Position numbers and translations under genes: made by a program. Shown in pieces: positions 1 through 6,061 of a stretch of DNA of 6,205 nt (within the stretch, counting starts at the first letter, position 1; every line of letters starts with the position of its first letter). Source of the stretch: Bacteroidales bacterium UBA5206 (GTDB lineage Bacteria > Bacteroidota > Bacteroidia > Bacteroidales > Tenuifilaceae); assembly GCA_002412705.1 (NCBI GenBank), contig DHVO01000156.1, positions 1 to 6,205 on the forward strand, read 5' to 3'. The notes beneath the pieces are model-generated. The model was not told the origin of the DNA. It saw only the letters and a program-made list of their open reading frames with translations, and searched no databases.

Positions 1-845
1 TTACCGAGGAGATGATTGAGCGCGTAGCCCTTGCGCTTCACAATAGCGCTAAGGTTCAAATGGGCGATAGGGAGATTAACTTCCAGCGTCCGTTCCGCCG
101 CCTTACCATGACCGATGCCATTAAGCAGTACGCTAATGTGGATATCACTGGTAAGAATGAGGATGAGCTAAGAGCCATTTGCAAAAGCCTCGATGTTGAG
201 ATTGACGATACAATGGGCAAGGGTAAACTTATTGATGCCATTTTTGGTGAGAAGTGCGAGGAGCACCTTGTACAGCCTACCTTTATTATGGATTACCCAA
301 TTGAGATGTCGCCTCTTTGCAAGCGTCACCGTAGCAACCCTGAGCTAACCGAGCGCTTTGAGCTATTTGTTAACGGCAAGGAGCTGTGCAACGCTTACAG
401 TGAGCTTAACGATCCTATTGATCAGCTTGAGCGTTTCCAAGATCAGCTTAAGCTAAGCGAAAAGGGCGACGATGAGGCCATGTTTATTGATATGGACTTT
501 GTGCGTGCGCTTGAGTACGGTATGCCAACCTGTTCCGGTATGGGTATTGGTATTGACAGGTTAACCATGTTTATGACCAATAACAGCTCAATTCAGGATG
601 TGCTGTTCTTCCCTCAGATGCGCCCAGAGAAAAAGGCTGCAAAGGATTCTGCCGAGGCTTACACAGCAAAGGGAATTCCTGCTGAGTGGGTACCCGTTCT
701 ACAGAAAATGGGCTACAATACAGTTGCATCGCTAAACGGTGTTGCGGCTGGTAAGCTGTTTAACGAGCTTTGCGGCTTTAACAAGAAGAATAAGCTGGGC
801 TTGCCAAACCCAACTGCCGATGCAGTGAAATCATGGGTTGAGTAG
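1..845 (+). CDS. lysS: Lysyl-tRNA synthetase, class II (3' part; 5' end outside window)
   Basis: This enzyme charges tRNA-Lys with lysine in the cytoplasm. The reading frame is open from the left edge (first full codon at 3), so the anticodon-binding domain and motifs 1 and 2 lie outside and the first internal ATG is not the start. Visible catalytic-core signatures in order are PTFIMDYPIEMSPL (about 279-320), the NAYSELND block with the conserved Glu, GDDEAMF, and class II motif 3 GMGIGIDR (537-560) with its ATP-binding Arg. The usual end of the enzyme, FFPQMRP, falls near 626, but the frame continues for about 71 residues rich in short helices and a G-x-P-x-W / LCGFNKKNK pattern. I infer this to be a small helix-hairpin-helix-like appendage of the kind seen on Bacteroidota LysRS. 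The stop TAG at 843 is followed by a terminator. Identity is secure; the role of the extension is not known. Confidence 0.97.
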   Translation, partial: TEEMIERVALALHNSAKVQMGDREINFQRPFRRLTMTDAIKQYANVDITGKNEDELRAICKSLDVEIDDTMGKGKLIDAIFGEKCEEHLVQPTFIMDYPIEMSPLCKRHRSNPELTERFELFVNGKELCNAYSELNDPIDQLERFQDQLKLSEKGDDEAMFIDMDFVRALEYGMPTCSGMGIGIDRLTMFMTNNSSIQDVLFFPQMRPEKKAAKDSAEAYTAKGIPAEWVPVLQKMGYNTVASLNGVAAGKLFNELCGFNKKNKLGLPNPTADAVKSWVE

Positions 846-868
846 CTTAGTTGAGATAGTAATAAGAG

Positions 869-896
869 AAGGCAGACTTTGCGGTCTGCCTTTTTT
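869..896 (+). terminator. Rho-independent terminator after lysS, possibly bidirectional
   Basis: A perfect 9-bp stem (AAGGCAGAC at 869-877 with GTCTGCCTT at 884-892), a 6-base loop and a run of six T (891-896) lie 23 bases after the lysS stop. The hairpin is symmetric, so it also lies directly after the stop of the converging minus-strand gene (898). In that direction the following sequence is only CTCTTATT, a weaker U-tract. The two genes converge with just 52 bp between their stop codons, and one hairpin probably serves both. Confidence 0.9.
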
Positions 897-897
897 A

Positions 898-1404
898 TTA
901 GTCAATTTTTACGGGGATGGTCTCAAATCTGGTTTTTACCCATTTCTCTCCATAAATTGAAGAGTAGGTAATTCGTAGGTTTAGATCCTTGTAGGCTTTT
1001 TTTACGTTTGCAATTAGGGTTGAGTCGGACTCGGCCCATATGGTTTCTATGGTTTTGCCTGCGGGAATTATTATCCCTTTAGGGGTATTGCTATGACGCA
1101 GGTTTTTTACAAAACTTGTCTTTTTCTCAATTAGAAACGAAGGGAGATCTCCTTCGTAAATTGAGTCGCCGTAAATCACCTCGAACTTTTCTATAAATGC
1201 AGGTCCTACACCTGAGTTTACAATTTGAACGCTAAAAACATCGGGTGTATTTCTATGCCATATCTCTATGTATGGCAAAACCGAAGCGTACTGCTGCCTT
1301 TTGTATAGCGAGTTTTGGTATAGGATGCTGCCAAAAGTGCCAATGCTAATAATTATTGCACAAAAGCTAAGGATCTTTTCTGTGTCAATGCCAAAGAGTT
1401 TCAT
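898..1404 (-). CDS. Small single-pass membrane protein of unknown function
   Basis: This 168-residue protein is not one I can name. Residues 11-29 form one hydrophobic segment (ILSFCAIIISIGTFGSILY), followed at once by a basic stretch (YKRQQ). By the positive-inside rule this suggests the C-terminal domain stays in the cytoplasm, though the charge bias is small. The rest has no catalytic motif and alternates like a beta-sandwich. Recognisable patterns are VNSGVGPAFI (62-71), IPAGKTIETIW (113-123) and YSSIYGEKW (147-155). Patterns of this type (an N-x-G-x-GPA turn and a late Y-x-S-[IV]-Y-x-x-x-W) recur in uncharacterised membrane-anchored proteins of many bacteria, so I take it as a member of a conserved hypothetical family. 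It has its own promoter inside the 70-bp gap after the methyltransferase gene and converges on lysS. A real gene is very likely; the function is open. Confidence 0.85.
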   Translation of the reverse strand: MKLFGIDTEKILSFCAIIISIGTFGSILYQNSLYKRQQYASVLPYIEIWHRNTPDVFSVQIVNSGVGPAFIEKFEVIYGDSIYEGDLPSFLIEKKTSFVKNLRHSNTPKGIIIPAGKTIETIWAESDSTLIANVKKAYKDLNLRITYSSIYGEKWVKTRFETIPVKID

Positions 1405-1448
1405 AAAATTGGGGTAAGAAAGGGGTTACTGTTGGGTTTATTACATTG

Positions 1449-1478
1449 CAAAGCTAAACATATTAGGCGATGTTTCAA
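1449..1478 (-). promoter_or_regulatory. Bacteroidota-type promoter for the 168-residue membrane protein gene
   Basis: On the minus strand TAGCTTTG (1456-1449) matches the Bacteroidota -7 consensus TAnnTTTG at every fixed position. TTG (1478-1476) lies 19 bp upstream as the -33 element, which is the usual spacing. Transcription would start near 1442, giving a leader of roughly 40 bases before the ATG at 1404. The -33 element overlaps the stop codon of the upstream methyltransferase gene (1475-1477). The call rests on consensus matching only. Confidence 0.6.
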
Positions 1479-2104
1479 TGGTTCTTAAGTATGGTTATTC
1501 GCGATTTTCCATTCTCAATAATATCAAAGTCAAAGTTCTGAGCAATATAGCGGAACGTTTGGGAGTGGTAGATACTTACATGGGTTATATCGGTTGTGTA
1601 GTGCCAGTGCTTAAAATCGGTGATGTTGTCCCACTTGTCGGAAGAAATAACCAGTATGCCATTGGGCTTTAGTACCTGCTTAATTTTTAGCATATCGATG
1701 GCAGGGGCAAAGAAGTGTTCAAAGCACTCCGAGGCAAATATAAAATCGAAGGATTCTTTAGGCAGCTCAGGGAAGAAGTATGGGTCGTAGTTGTTGCATT
1801 GGTAGCCCATTTGGTTTAGCAAAACGCTTAGTGTGGGGGTGGGGCCACAGCCGTAATCTAAGCCTTGCATCTCCTTGCTTAAATAGGGTAGCGCTTTGTT
1901 AACTGTTTCAAGCAAAAATTGAACGTAGCCCTTGTTGCTCATGTTGTTATGATGCTCAAGGTATCTGGCCTTCTCCTCGTTTGGTAGGGGAAGATACTTG
2001 GCGAACAGCAGCAAGCAGTTGCTGCACTGTTTGAATAGTCGGTTCCTGTTGCCCTCAACGTATTCCGAGTTATTGGGAGTGTTGCAAAGCGGGCATTTTA
2101 TCAT
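1475..2104 (-). CDS. Class I SAM-dependent methyltransferase with N-terminal zinc ribbon
   Basis: This 209-residue cytoplasmic enzyme transfers a methyl group from S-adenosylmethionine to an unidentified substrate. Residues 4-30 carry CxxC...CxxC (Cys4, Cys7, Cys27, Cys30), a zinc ribbon. The Rossmann-type methyltransferase fold follows: motif I GLDYGCGPTP (81-90), an acidic end of strand 2 at Asp107, DFIFASECFEHF (120-131) and the post-motif LKPNGILVISS (145-155). The sequence HWHYTTDITHVSIYH (166-180) is rich in His and Asp and may line the active site. The layout (ribbon, then Methyltransf_23-like domain) is that of many small-molecule or sugar methyltransferases. There is no DPPY/NPPY-type motif of a DNA adenine or N4-cytosine methylase. 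It starts 23 bp after the kinase gene in the same direction, with no terminator between, so it is probably the last gene of the two-component operon. A link in function is inferred from position only. Confidence 0.85.
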   Translation of the reverse strand: MIKCPLCNTPNNSEYVEGNRNRLFKQCSNCLLLFAKYLPLPNEEKARYLEHHNNMSNKGYVQFLLETVNKALPYLSKEMQGLDYGCGPTPTLSVLLNQMGYQCNNYDPYFFPELPKESFDFIFASECFEHFFAPAIDMLKIKQVLKPNGILVISSDKWDNITDFKHWHYTTDITHVSIYHSQTFRYIAQNFDFDIIENGKSRITILKNH

Positions 2105-2127
2105 GGCGTATATTGTTTGGGGCGATT

Positions 2128-3456
2128 TTAGAACCTTAGCGCAGCAATGGTTCCCCTGTTATTATTAGGTTTTAGGGTAACGGTACCCCCATGTAGTTGC
2201 ATTATTTGGAGCGTAAGGTTTAGTCCAATTCCAGAGCCAGTAGGCTTAGTTGTAAAAAATGGGGTAAACAGGTTGGGCTCCACTTGTGGAGGAATGCCCT
2301 TGCCATTGTCGGATACTAAAATTGAAGCCCTACCATATTCCTGCAGCAGCTCAACCTCTATGCTGGCATTGCTTTCCTCTTGACTGGCCTCAATGGCATT
2401 TTTTATTATGTTGATTAGTGCTTGCTCAATTAGCTTCTCGTCGGCAGTAACCTCAAGGTGGGCACCATGTTTTAGGTTTAGTGCAATGCCTAGTGCTTTA
2501 CATTGGGGTGTAAGTAGCAGTGTAACCCTTTCTGCCACTGCGTTTAGGTTGATGGTGGCAAAGCTTGGTTTGGGCATGCTGGAAATGGATCGGTACCTAT
2601 CTACAAACTCGGTGAGCCCTTTGCTTCGCTTTTTTATGATGCTTAGCCCCTCTATGGTTTCGGTAATATCGCTTTGCGAAAGGTTCTCTTTGCTCTCCAT
2701 CTGTGTGATTAATCCCGATGCTAGCAGCGTTATAGGGCTAACCGAGTTAAGGATTTCGTGCCTTAGAATTCTTATCAACTTTTGCCAAGCTTCTATTTGT
2801 CCTACGCTAATCTCGTTACGGATATCCTGCAGTGCTACAAGTCTAATGGTATTCCCGTTGTACCTAAAGCTTGTAGTGCGTGTGGCAATGCTTTTTTGCT
2901 CGCCGTTAACATTCACTGTAAAGCTACTCTCTCGGTTTAGGTTTTCTGCTGCGATGTGACTGAGTAGTGCCGGTGCTTTTTTACTTAGCTCAGCTATATT
3001 TTTTGATACAGAAACACCAAATAGCACGGAAAATGCCTGGTTGCAAATTTCAATGCTACCATTCTGGTTGTAGGCAATTATGGCTACGCTGGTTTGTTCC
3101 AAAGCCAATTTATAGAGAGAAACGGTTTGCTCCTTATCTATGCGTACCTCACTAAAGGCCTGTGTAATTTGGCTAAACAGGGAGTAAAGCTCATCAAAGG
3201 CAGGATCTGAAGTGCGCTTTTTGGGTAAAAGCGTAGGATCCTTATACTTGAATGCCCACAAAAAGTGCTTTATATCGCGAGTAATCCTATTTATAAAGTG
3301 GAAAAGGTAGGCCAGCTGTGCTAGCCACAGCGCTCCTAAAGCTGAGGGTATCGCCACCATGTACTGGCGATTAACTGCCCAAACAAAGAGTATGGGGGTA
3401 ATGCCAATTAGAATTACCTGTAACAGAACGGCAAGTTGGAATCGTCTAAAGCCCAT
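2128..3456 (-). CDS. Membrane-bound PAS-domain sensor histidine kinase (NtrY-like)
   Basis: This 442-residue kinase phosphorylates itself and then the response regulator encoded just upstream. Two hydrophobic segments (about 8-28 and 34-54) are joined by a turn of only a few residues (NRQYM), so there is no periplasmic sensor domain. A linker follows, then a PAS domain (about 112-212, with the typical GSIEICNQAFSVLFG), and the dimerisation helix with phospho-acceptor His233 in LRHEILNSVSPI. The ATPase domain has the N box with Asn349 and Asn353 (INIIKNAIEA), the G1 box DNGKGI (383-388), the F box FTPFFTTK (397-404) and the G2 box GSGIGL (407-412). All catalytic residues are present, so it should be active. 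Its ATG lies inside the end of the regulator gene (11-bp overlap), which implies translational coupling and a matched pair. The signal is unknown; membrane state or a cytoplasmic ligand of the PAS domain are the plausible inputs. Confidence 0.95.
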   Translation of the reverse strand: MGFRRFQLAVLLQVILIGITPILFVWAVNRQYMVAIPSALGALWLAQLAYLFHFINRITRDIKHFLWAFKYKDPTLLPKKRTSDPAFDELYSLFSQITQAFSEVRIDKEQTVSLYKLALEQTSVAIIAYNQNGSIEICNQAFSVLFGVSVSKNIAELSKKAPALLSHIAAENLNRESSFTVNVNGEQKSIATRTTSFRYNGNTIRLVALQDIRNEISVGQIEAWQKLIRILRHEILNSVSPITLLASGLITQMESKENLSQSDITETIEGLSIIKKRSKGLTEFVDRYRSISSMPKPSFATINLNAVAERVTLLLTPQCKALGIALNLKHGAHLEVTADEKLIEQALINIIKNAIEASQEESNASIEVELLQEYGRASILVSDNGKGIPPQVEPNLFTPFFTTKPTGSGIGLNLTLQIMQLHGGTVTLKPNNNRGTIAALRF

Positions 3457-4810
3457 ACTTTTTAATTTTATCGTAAAGGGTGGAGCGGTTTATTCCCAGC
3501 TCTTGGGCTGCTTGCTTAAGGTTGCCATTGCAGTGTTTAATGGCGCTGGCAATTACCTGACGTTCGTTATGGGCTAGGTTATATGGGTTTGAACTTACCG
3601 TATTTTGATGCTCAATTCCAAAATCGGGAAGGCTAAGCTCTGTGCTGTTGCTAAGTATTACTGCCCGCTCCGTTTTGTGCTGTAGCTCCCTAACGTTGCC
3701 TGGCCAGGAGTATTCGCAAAGCGATTTTAGTACACTGCTGCTAATGGTAACATCCTCTTTGTTGTATCGCTGTGCGTATTTGCTAGCAAAAAAGTGGATA
3801 AGCTCAGGGATATCGTCCTTTCGTTGGCGCAGCGGTGGAACCTCAATGGTTATGGTGTTTAGCCTGTAGTACAAATCCTCCCTAAAGTGGCTACTCTGTG
3901 CCAGCTCCGCTATGGGCGTGTTGGTTGCCGATACTATTCTTACATCAACAGCAGTGGGATGCGTTGCCCCAAGCGGAGTAACCTCTTTGCTTTGAATGGC
4001 GGTTAGCAGCTTTGCCTGTAGGTGCGGTGGTATGTTGCCAATCTCATCAAGGAATAGTGTGCCTTCCGATGCCATTTCGAACCGGCCCAGCTTATCGTCC
4101 TTAGCATCGGTAAACGCCCCTTTCCTGTGGCCAAAAAGTTCGCTCTCGAAAAGAGTGGGGCTAAGCGAGCCCAAATCGACAGCTACAAATAGCTGGTTTT
4201 TCCTATGCGATTGGCTGTGTATTGCCCGCGCTACCATCTCCTTACCAGCACCGCTTTCGCCTGTTATTAGTATGTTGGCATCGGTGGGGGCTACCTTCTC
4301 TATGGTTTTTAGCACCTGCAGCATTGGTGCCGATTTGCACCCTATGAGCGTAAACCCGTTTTGCGACTCGGCGGCAAGGTGCTTCTGCTTGTTGCGCAGC
4401 GTGCGGATTTCGGCCTTGGCTAGCCGCTGCTTGTAGGCCGACAGCACCGATGAGAGAATCTTATGCTCGTCCCACGATTTGTGAATAAAATCGGCGGCAC
4501 CCTCCTTCATGGCGTTAACGGCAAGTTCCATATCGCCATAGGCAGTAATAAAAACCACGCTTAGGGTTGGGTCTACCTCTCGAATTCGACTAAGCCAGTA
4601 TAGCCCTTCGTTACCGCTATTTATGCCAGCGCTAAAGTTCATGTCCAGCAGCACAACATCGTACTGTTTTCCTTGGATTGTGCTAACTATTTGCTCAGGA
4701 TTCTTTACGGTGTCTATTGCGCTAAAGTGTGGCGTAAGGAATAGCTTAAGGGCGTATAGCAGCTCCTCGTTATCGTCAACAATAAGTATTTTGCCTGCTG
4801 TTTTTCCCAT
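3446..4810 (-). CDS. NtrC-family sigma-54-dependent response regulator
   Basis: This 454-residue transcription activator hydrolyses ATP to open promoters held by sigma-54 RNA polymerase. The receiver domain (about 6-125) has Asp12/Asp13, phospho-acceptor Asp56, Thr89 and Lys111. The AAA+ domain (about 153-385) has Walker A GESGAGKE (184-191), the sigma-54-contact loop as GAFTDA (231-236, Asp replacing the Gly of GAFTGA, a common variant), Walker B TLFLDEIGN (251-259), the arginine-finger region FREDLYYRL (309-317) and WPGNVREL (369-376). A Fis-type helix-turn-helix closes the protein (about 418-452, NLKQAAQELGINRSTLYDKI). All parts are intact and the length is normal. The start gives a complete first strand of the receiver (KILIVDDN). 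It is followed, with 11-bp overlap, by its kinase. A palindrome before the divergent permease gene at 6062 is a candidate binding site. Confidence 0.96.
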   Translation of the reverse strand: MGKTAGKILIVDDNEELLYALKLFLTPHFSAIDTVKNPEQIVSTIQGKQYDVVLLDMNFSAGINSGNEGLYWLSRIREVDPTLSVVFITAYGDMELAVNAMKEGAADFIHKSWDEHKILSSVLSAYKQRLAKAEIRTLRNKQKHLAAESQNGFTLIGCKSAPMLQVLKTIEKVAPTDANILITGESGAGKEMVARAIHSQSHRKNQLFVAVDLGSLSPTLFESELFGHRKGAFTDAKDDKLGRFEMASEGTLFLDEIGNIPPHLQAKLLTAIQSKEVTPLGATHPTAVDVRIVSATNTPIAELAQSSHFREDLYYRLNTITIEVPPLRQRKDDIPELIHFFASKYAQRYNKEDVTISSSVLKSLCEYSWPGNVRELQHKTERAVILSNSTELSLPDFGIEHQNTVSSNPYNLAHNERQVIASAIKHCNGNLKQAAQELGINRSTLYDKIKKYGL

Positions 4811-4819
4811 TTAGAGAGA

Positions 4820-4833
4820 TAGATTAATATCTA
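4820..4833. repeat. Short inverted repeat in the regulator leader
   Basis: TAGAT and ATCTA form 5-bp arms around TAAT, 10 bp before the regulator start codon. The repeat is AT-rich and short. It could be an operator or a weak leader hairpin, but it may equally be chance. Confidence 0.2.
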
Positions 4834-4872
4834 GCTTGTGTTTAGATGAACTTTATAGTTTATGGGATTTCA

Positions 4873-4903
4873 CAAATATTTAATTAGGTTAATCATCACC
4901 AAA
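4873..4903 (-). promoter_or_regulatory. Candidate promoter for the regulator-kinase operon
   Basis: On the minus strand TTTG (4903-4900) lies 19 bp before AATATTTG (4880-4873), which matches TAnnTTTG at all fixed positions but the first. Transcription would begin near 4866, about 55 bases before the regulator ATG. The -33 element is inside the 3' end of mrr. No terminator is visible between mrr and the regulator, so read-through from mrr is also possible. Confidence 0.4.
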
Positions 4904-5791
4904 ATAGTCGTTGTCTATTCGTTTAATTTCAAATGTGTTGATGGTAGACACCGCAAGGTTATAGTCAATCATTAGTTCTGCTAGTTGCTCTCCATCTATT
5001 AAGACAACTTTAGTTTCATTTCTTGGTAGGTATTCTTTTGCTTCTTTCGAGAATCTGGATGTGGTTATAAATACCCCTTTTTTTGCTCCTTGACCAGCTA
5101 AAGCTCCTACAAATCTTTGTATTTCAGGTCTCCCTACTACGTTCTCCCATTTTTTTGCTTGGATGTAAATCACATCAAGTCCAAGTTTGTCTTCTTTTAT
5201 TATTCCATCAATTCCTTCATCGCCTGAGCGTCCAATAGAACGCCCTGCTTCTTTTATGGAACCCCCATAGCCCATTTTTACTAATAGCTCTACTACTAAT
5301 GATTCAAAAAAGGTAGGACTGCAAGCTTTAACCTTGATGAGAAGTTCTTGGGCTAAGTTTTTTCTAATTCGCAGATAGCTGTTTTCAAAGATCTCTTCTG
5401 GAGTAGATTCTTCTTGATTGTTATTAACTATTTGTATTTCATCTTCTTTTGATCTGCCTGTTCTCTCTTGGTAGGTTGGTATTGTTTTTAATATTCTGAG
5501 GTTGATTTCTGTCGGGTTTGATTCAATGAATTTTTTACCTGCCTCTGTGATTCTAAACGAACTTCTTTTCGTGTTCTCAATAAAACCAGCCATTTTAAAA
5601 TGGGACTTTGCCCATGCTACACGATTAGGAAACGTTTTTGCTGCTCCACTTGGAAGAAATTCATTCAACTCTTCTTCAGTTAAATTAAAATGTTCCGCTA
5701 ATTTCTGATTGGTTTCATTTGTTGTATGTTCTTTTCCATCTGATAATATTTGTAAAAATGGAAGCATTATTGTTTGGAAGTCAGGTATCAT
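4889..5791 (-). CDS. mrr: Mrr-type type IV restriction endonuclease
   Basis: This is a stand-alone, methylation-dependent restriction nuclease that cuts foreign modified DNA. It has 300 residues, close to the length of E. coli Mrr. The N-terminal part (about 5-92) is the winged-helix Mrr_N DNA-recognition domain (SHFKMAGFIE, FRITEAGKKFIE). A charged linker (about 105-140) leads to the Mrr_cat PD-(D/E)xK nuclease domain (about 155-275): FESLVVELLVKMGYGG, then GDEGIDGII (190-198) with Asp191 and the likely metal-binding Asp195, then QAKKW (211-215) with the catalytic Gln211 and Lys213, then VGRPEIQRFVGALAGQ and KKGVFITTSRFS. All nuclease residues are present. No partner DNA methylase is seen nearby, as expected for type IV. 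Sampled 60-base stretches are about 30-33% GC, against 38-63% in stretches sampled from the kinase and regulator genes. This suggests acquisition by transfer. Confidence 0.93.
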   Translation of the reverse strand: MIPDFQTIMLPFLQILSDGKEHTTNETNQKLAEHFNLTEEELNEFLPSGAAKTFPNRVAWAKSHFKMAGFIENTKRSSFRITEAGKKFIESNPTEINLRILKTIPTYQERTGRSKEDEIQIVNNNQEESTPEEIFENSYLRIRKNLAQELLIKVKACSPTFFESLVVELLVKMGYGGSIKEAGRSIGRSGDEGIDGIIKEDKLGLDVIYIQAKKWENVVGRPEIQRFVGALAGQGAKKGVFITTSRFSKEAKEYLPRNETKVVLIDGEQLAELMIDYNLAVSTINTFEIKRIDNDYFGDD

Positions 5792-5927
5792 AATAATCTA
5801 TTTCTAGTTTAGTTTGAAGTTTTTAAAGACTGTTCGATTACTTATTTGCAGAAGCAAGAATCGTTGCTACGAATTTATTAATTATTGTTTTATCCCTTTA
5901 GTCATTGTTCGCTTTTGTTATTCCCTG

Positions 5928-5944
5928 TGTTGGAAATTCCGACA
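5928..5944. promoter_or_regulatory. 17-bp palindrome, candidate enhancer site for the NtrC-type regulator
   Basis: TGTTGGAAATTCCGACA reads as two inverted half-sites around a central A, with seven of eight pairs matching (only T5931/G5941 fails). The TGT-N11-ACA form and 17-bp size fit binding by a dimeric Fis-type helix-turn-helix, as in the 17-bp NtrC sites. It lies 134 bp before the permease ATG and roughly 85 bp before the start site implied by the sigma-54-like element, a usual enhancer position. The link to the regulator at 3446-4810 is inferred. Confidence 0.55.
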
Positions 5945-5994
5945 TTAATTTATGGCGTTTTGTTTTAATCTGCATCAAATCAGTGTGTTGTAAT

Positions 5995-6010
5995 TTGGCA
6001 TGGACTTGGG
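5995..6010 (+). promoter_or_regulatory. Imperfect sigma-54-like (-24/-12) promoter for the permease gene
   Basis: TTGGCATG (5995-6002) matches seven of eight bases of the -24 consensus TTGGCACG. TTGG (6006-6009) resembles the -12 element TTGC, but the gap is one base short; at exact spacing the -12 element reads TGGG. Transcription would start near 6021, about 40 bases before the ATG. The -24 half is good and the -12 half is poor, so this is only a candidate. Confidence 0.4.
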
Positions 6011-6061
6011 GTTACGTTAAGCCGTAAGAAAAACCTAATTTCACCTTAAAATAGATATGGC

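Larger units (their letters stand above)
5792..6061. other. Intergenic regulatory region between mrr and the ABC permease gene
   Basis: This 270-bp, AT-rich region separates two divergent genes. It contains no supported open reading frame or RNA gene. On the plus strand I found no good TAnnTTTG promoter for the permease. Instead there are a 17-bp palindrome (5928-5944) and a sigma-54-like element (5995-6010). On the minus strand only a weak -7-like TAAATTCG (5877-5870) without a clear -33 partner could serve mrr. Confidence 0.6.

Noticed and set aside
1478..1672. A 64-codon plus-strand frame over the methyltransferase gene
   Set aside because: It lies wholly antisense to a well-supported gene and resembles no protein I recognise.
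2147..2959. Open frames on the plus strand across the kinase gene
   Set aside because: They are antisense to a kinase with all motifs intact, show no protein family features and have no start signals. They are shadows of the real gene, as are the plus-strand frames over the regulator and mrr.
4099..4119. GAFTDA instead of GAFTGA as a sign that the regulator no longer uses sigma-54
   Set aside because: GAFTDA is a frequent variant among working sigma-54 activators. The Phe and Thr needed for contact are kept and the ATPase motifs are intact.
1475..5791. The methyltransferase and Mrr as a restriction-modification pair
   Set aside because: The methyltransferase has a small-molecule type Rossmann fold with a zinc ribbon and lacks DNA-methylase catalytic motifs. 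The two genes are separated by the two-component system, and Mrr enzymes act alone on modified DNA.
5852..5865. GCAA...TTGC inverted repeat upstream of mrr
   Set aside because: The arms are only 4 bp around a 6-base gap, which is expected by chance in a region of this size.
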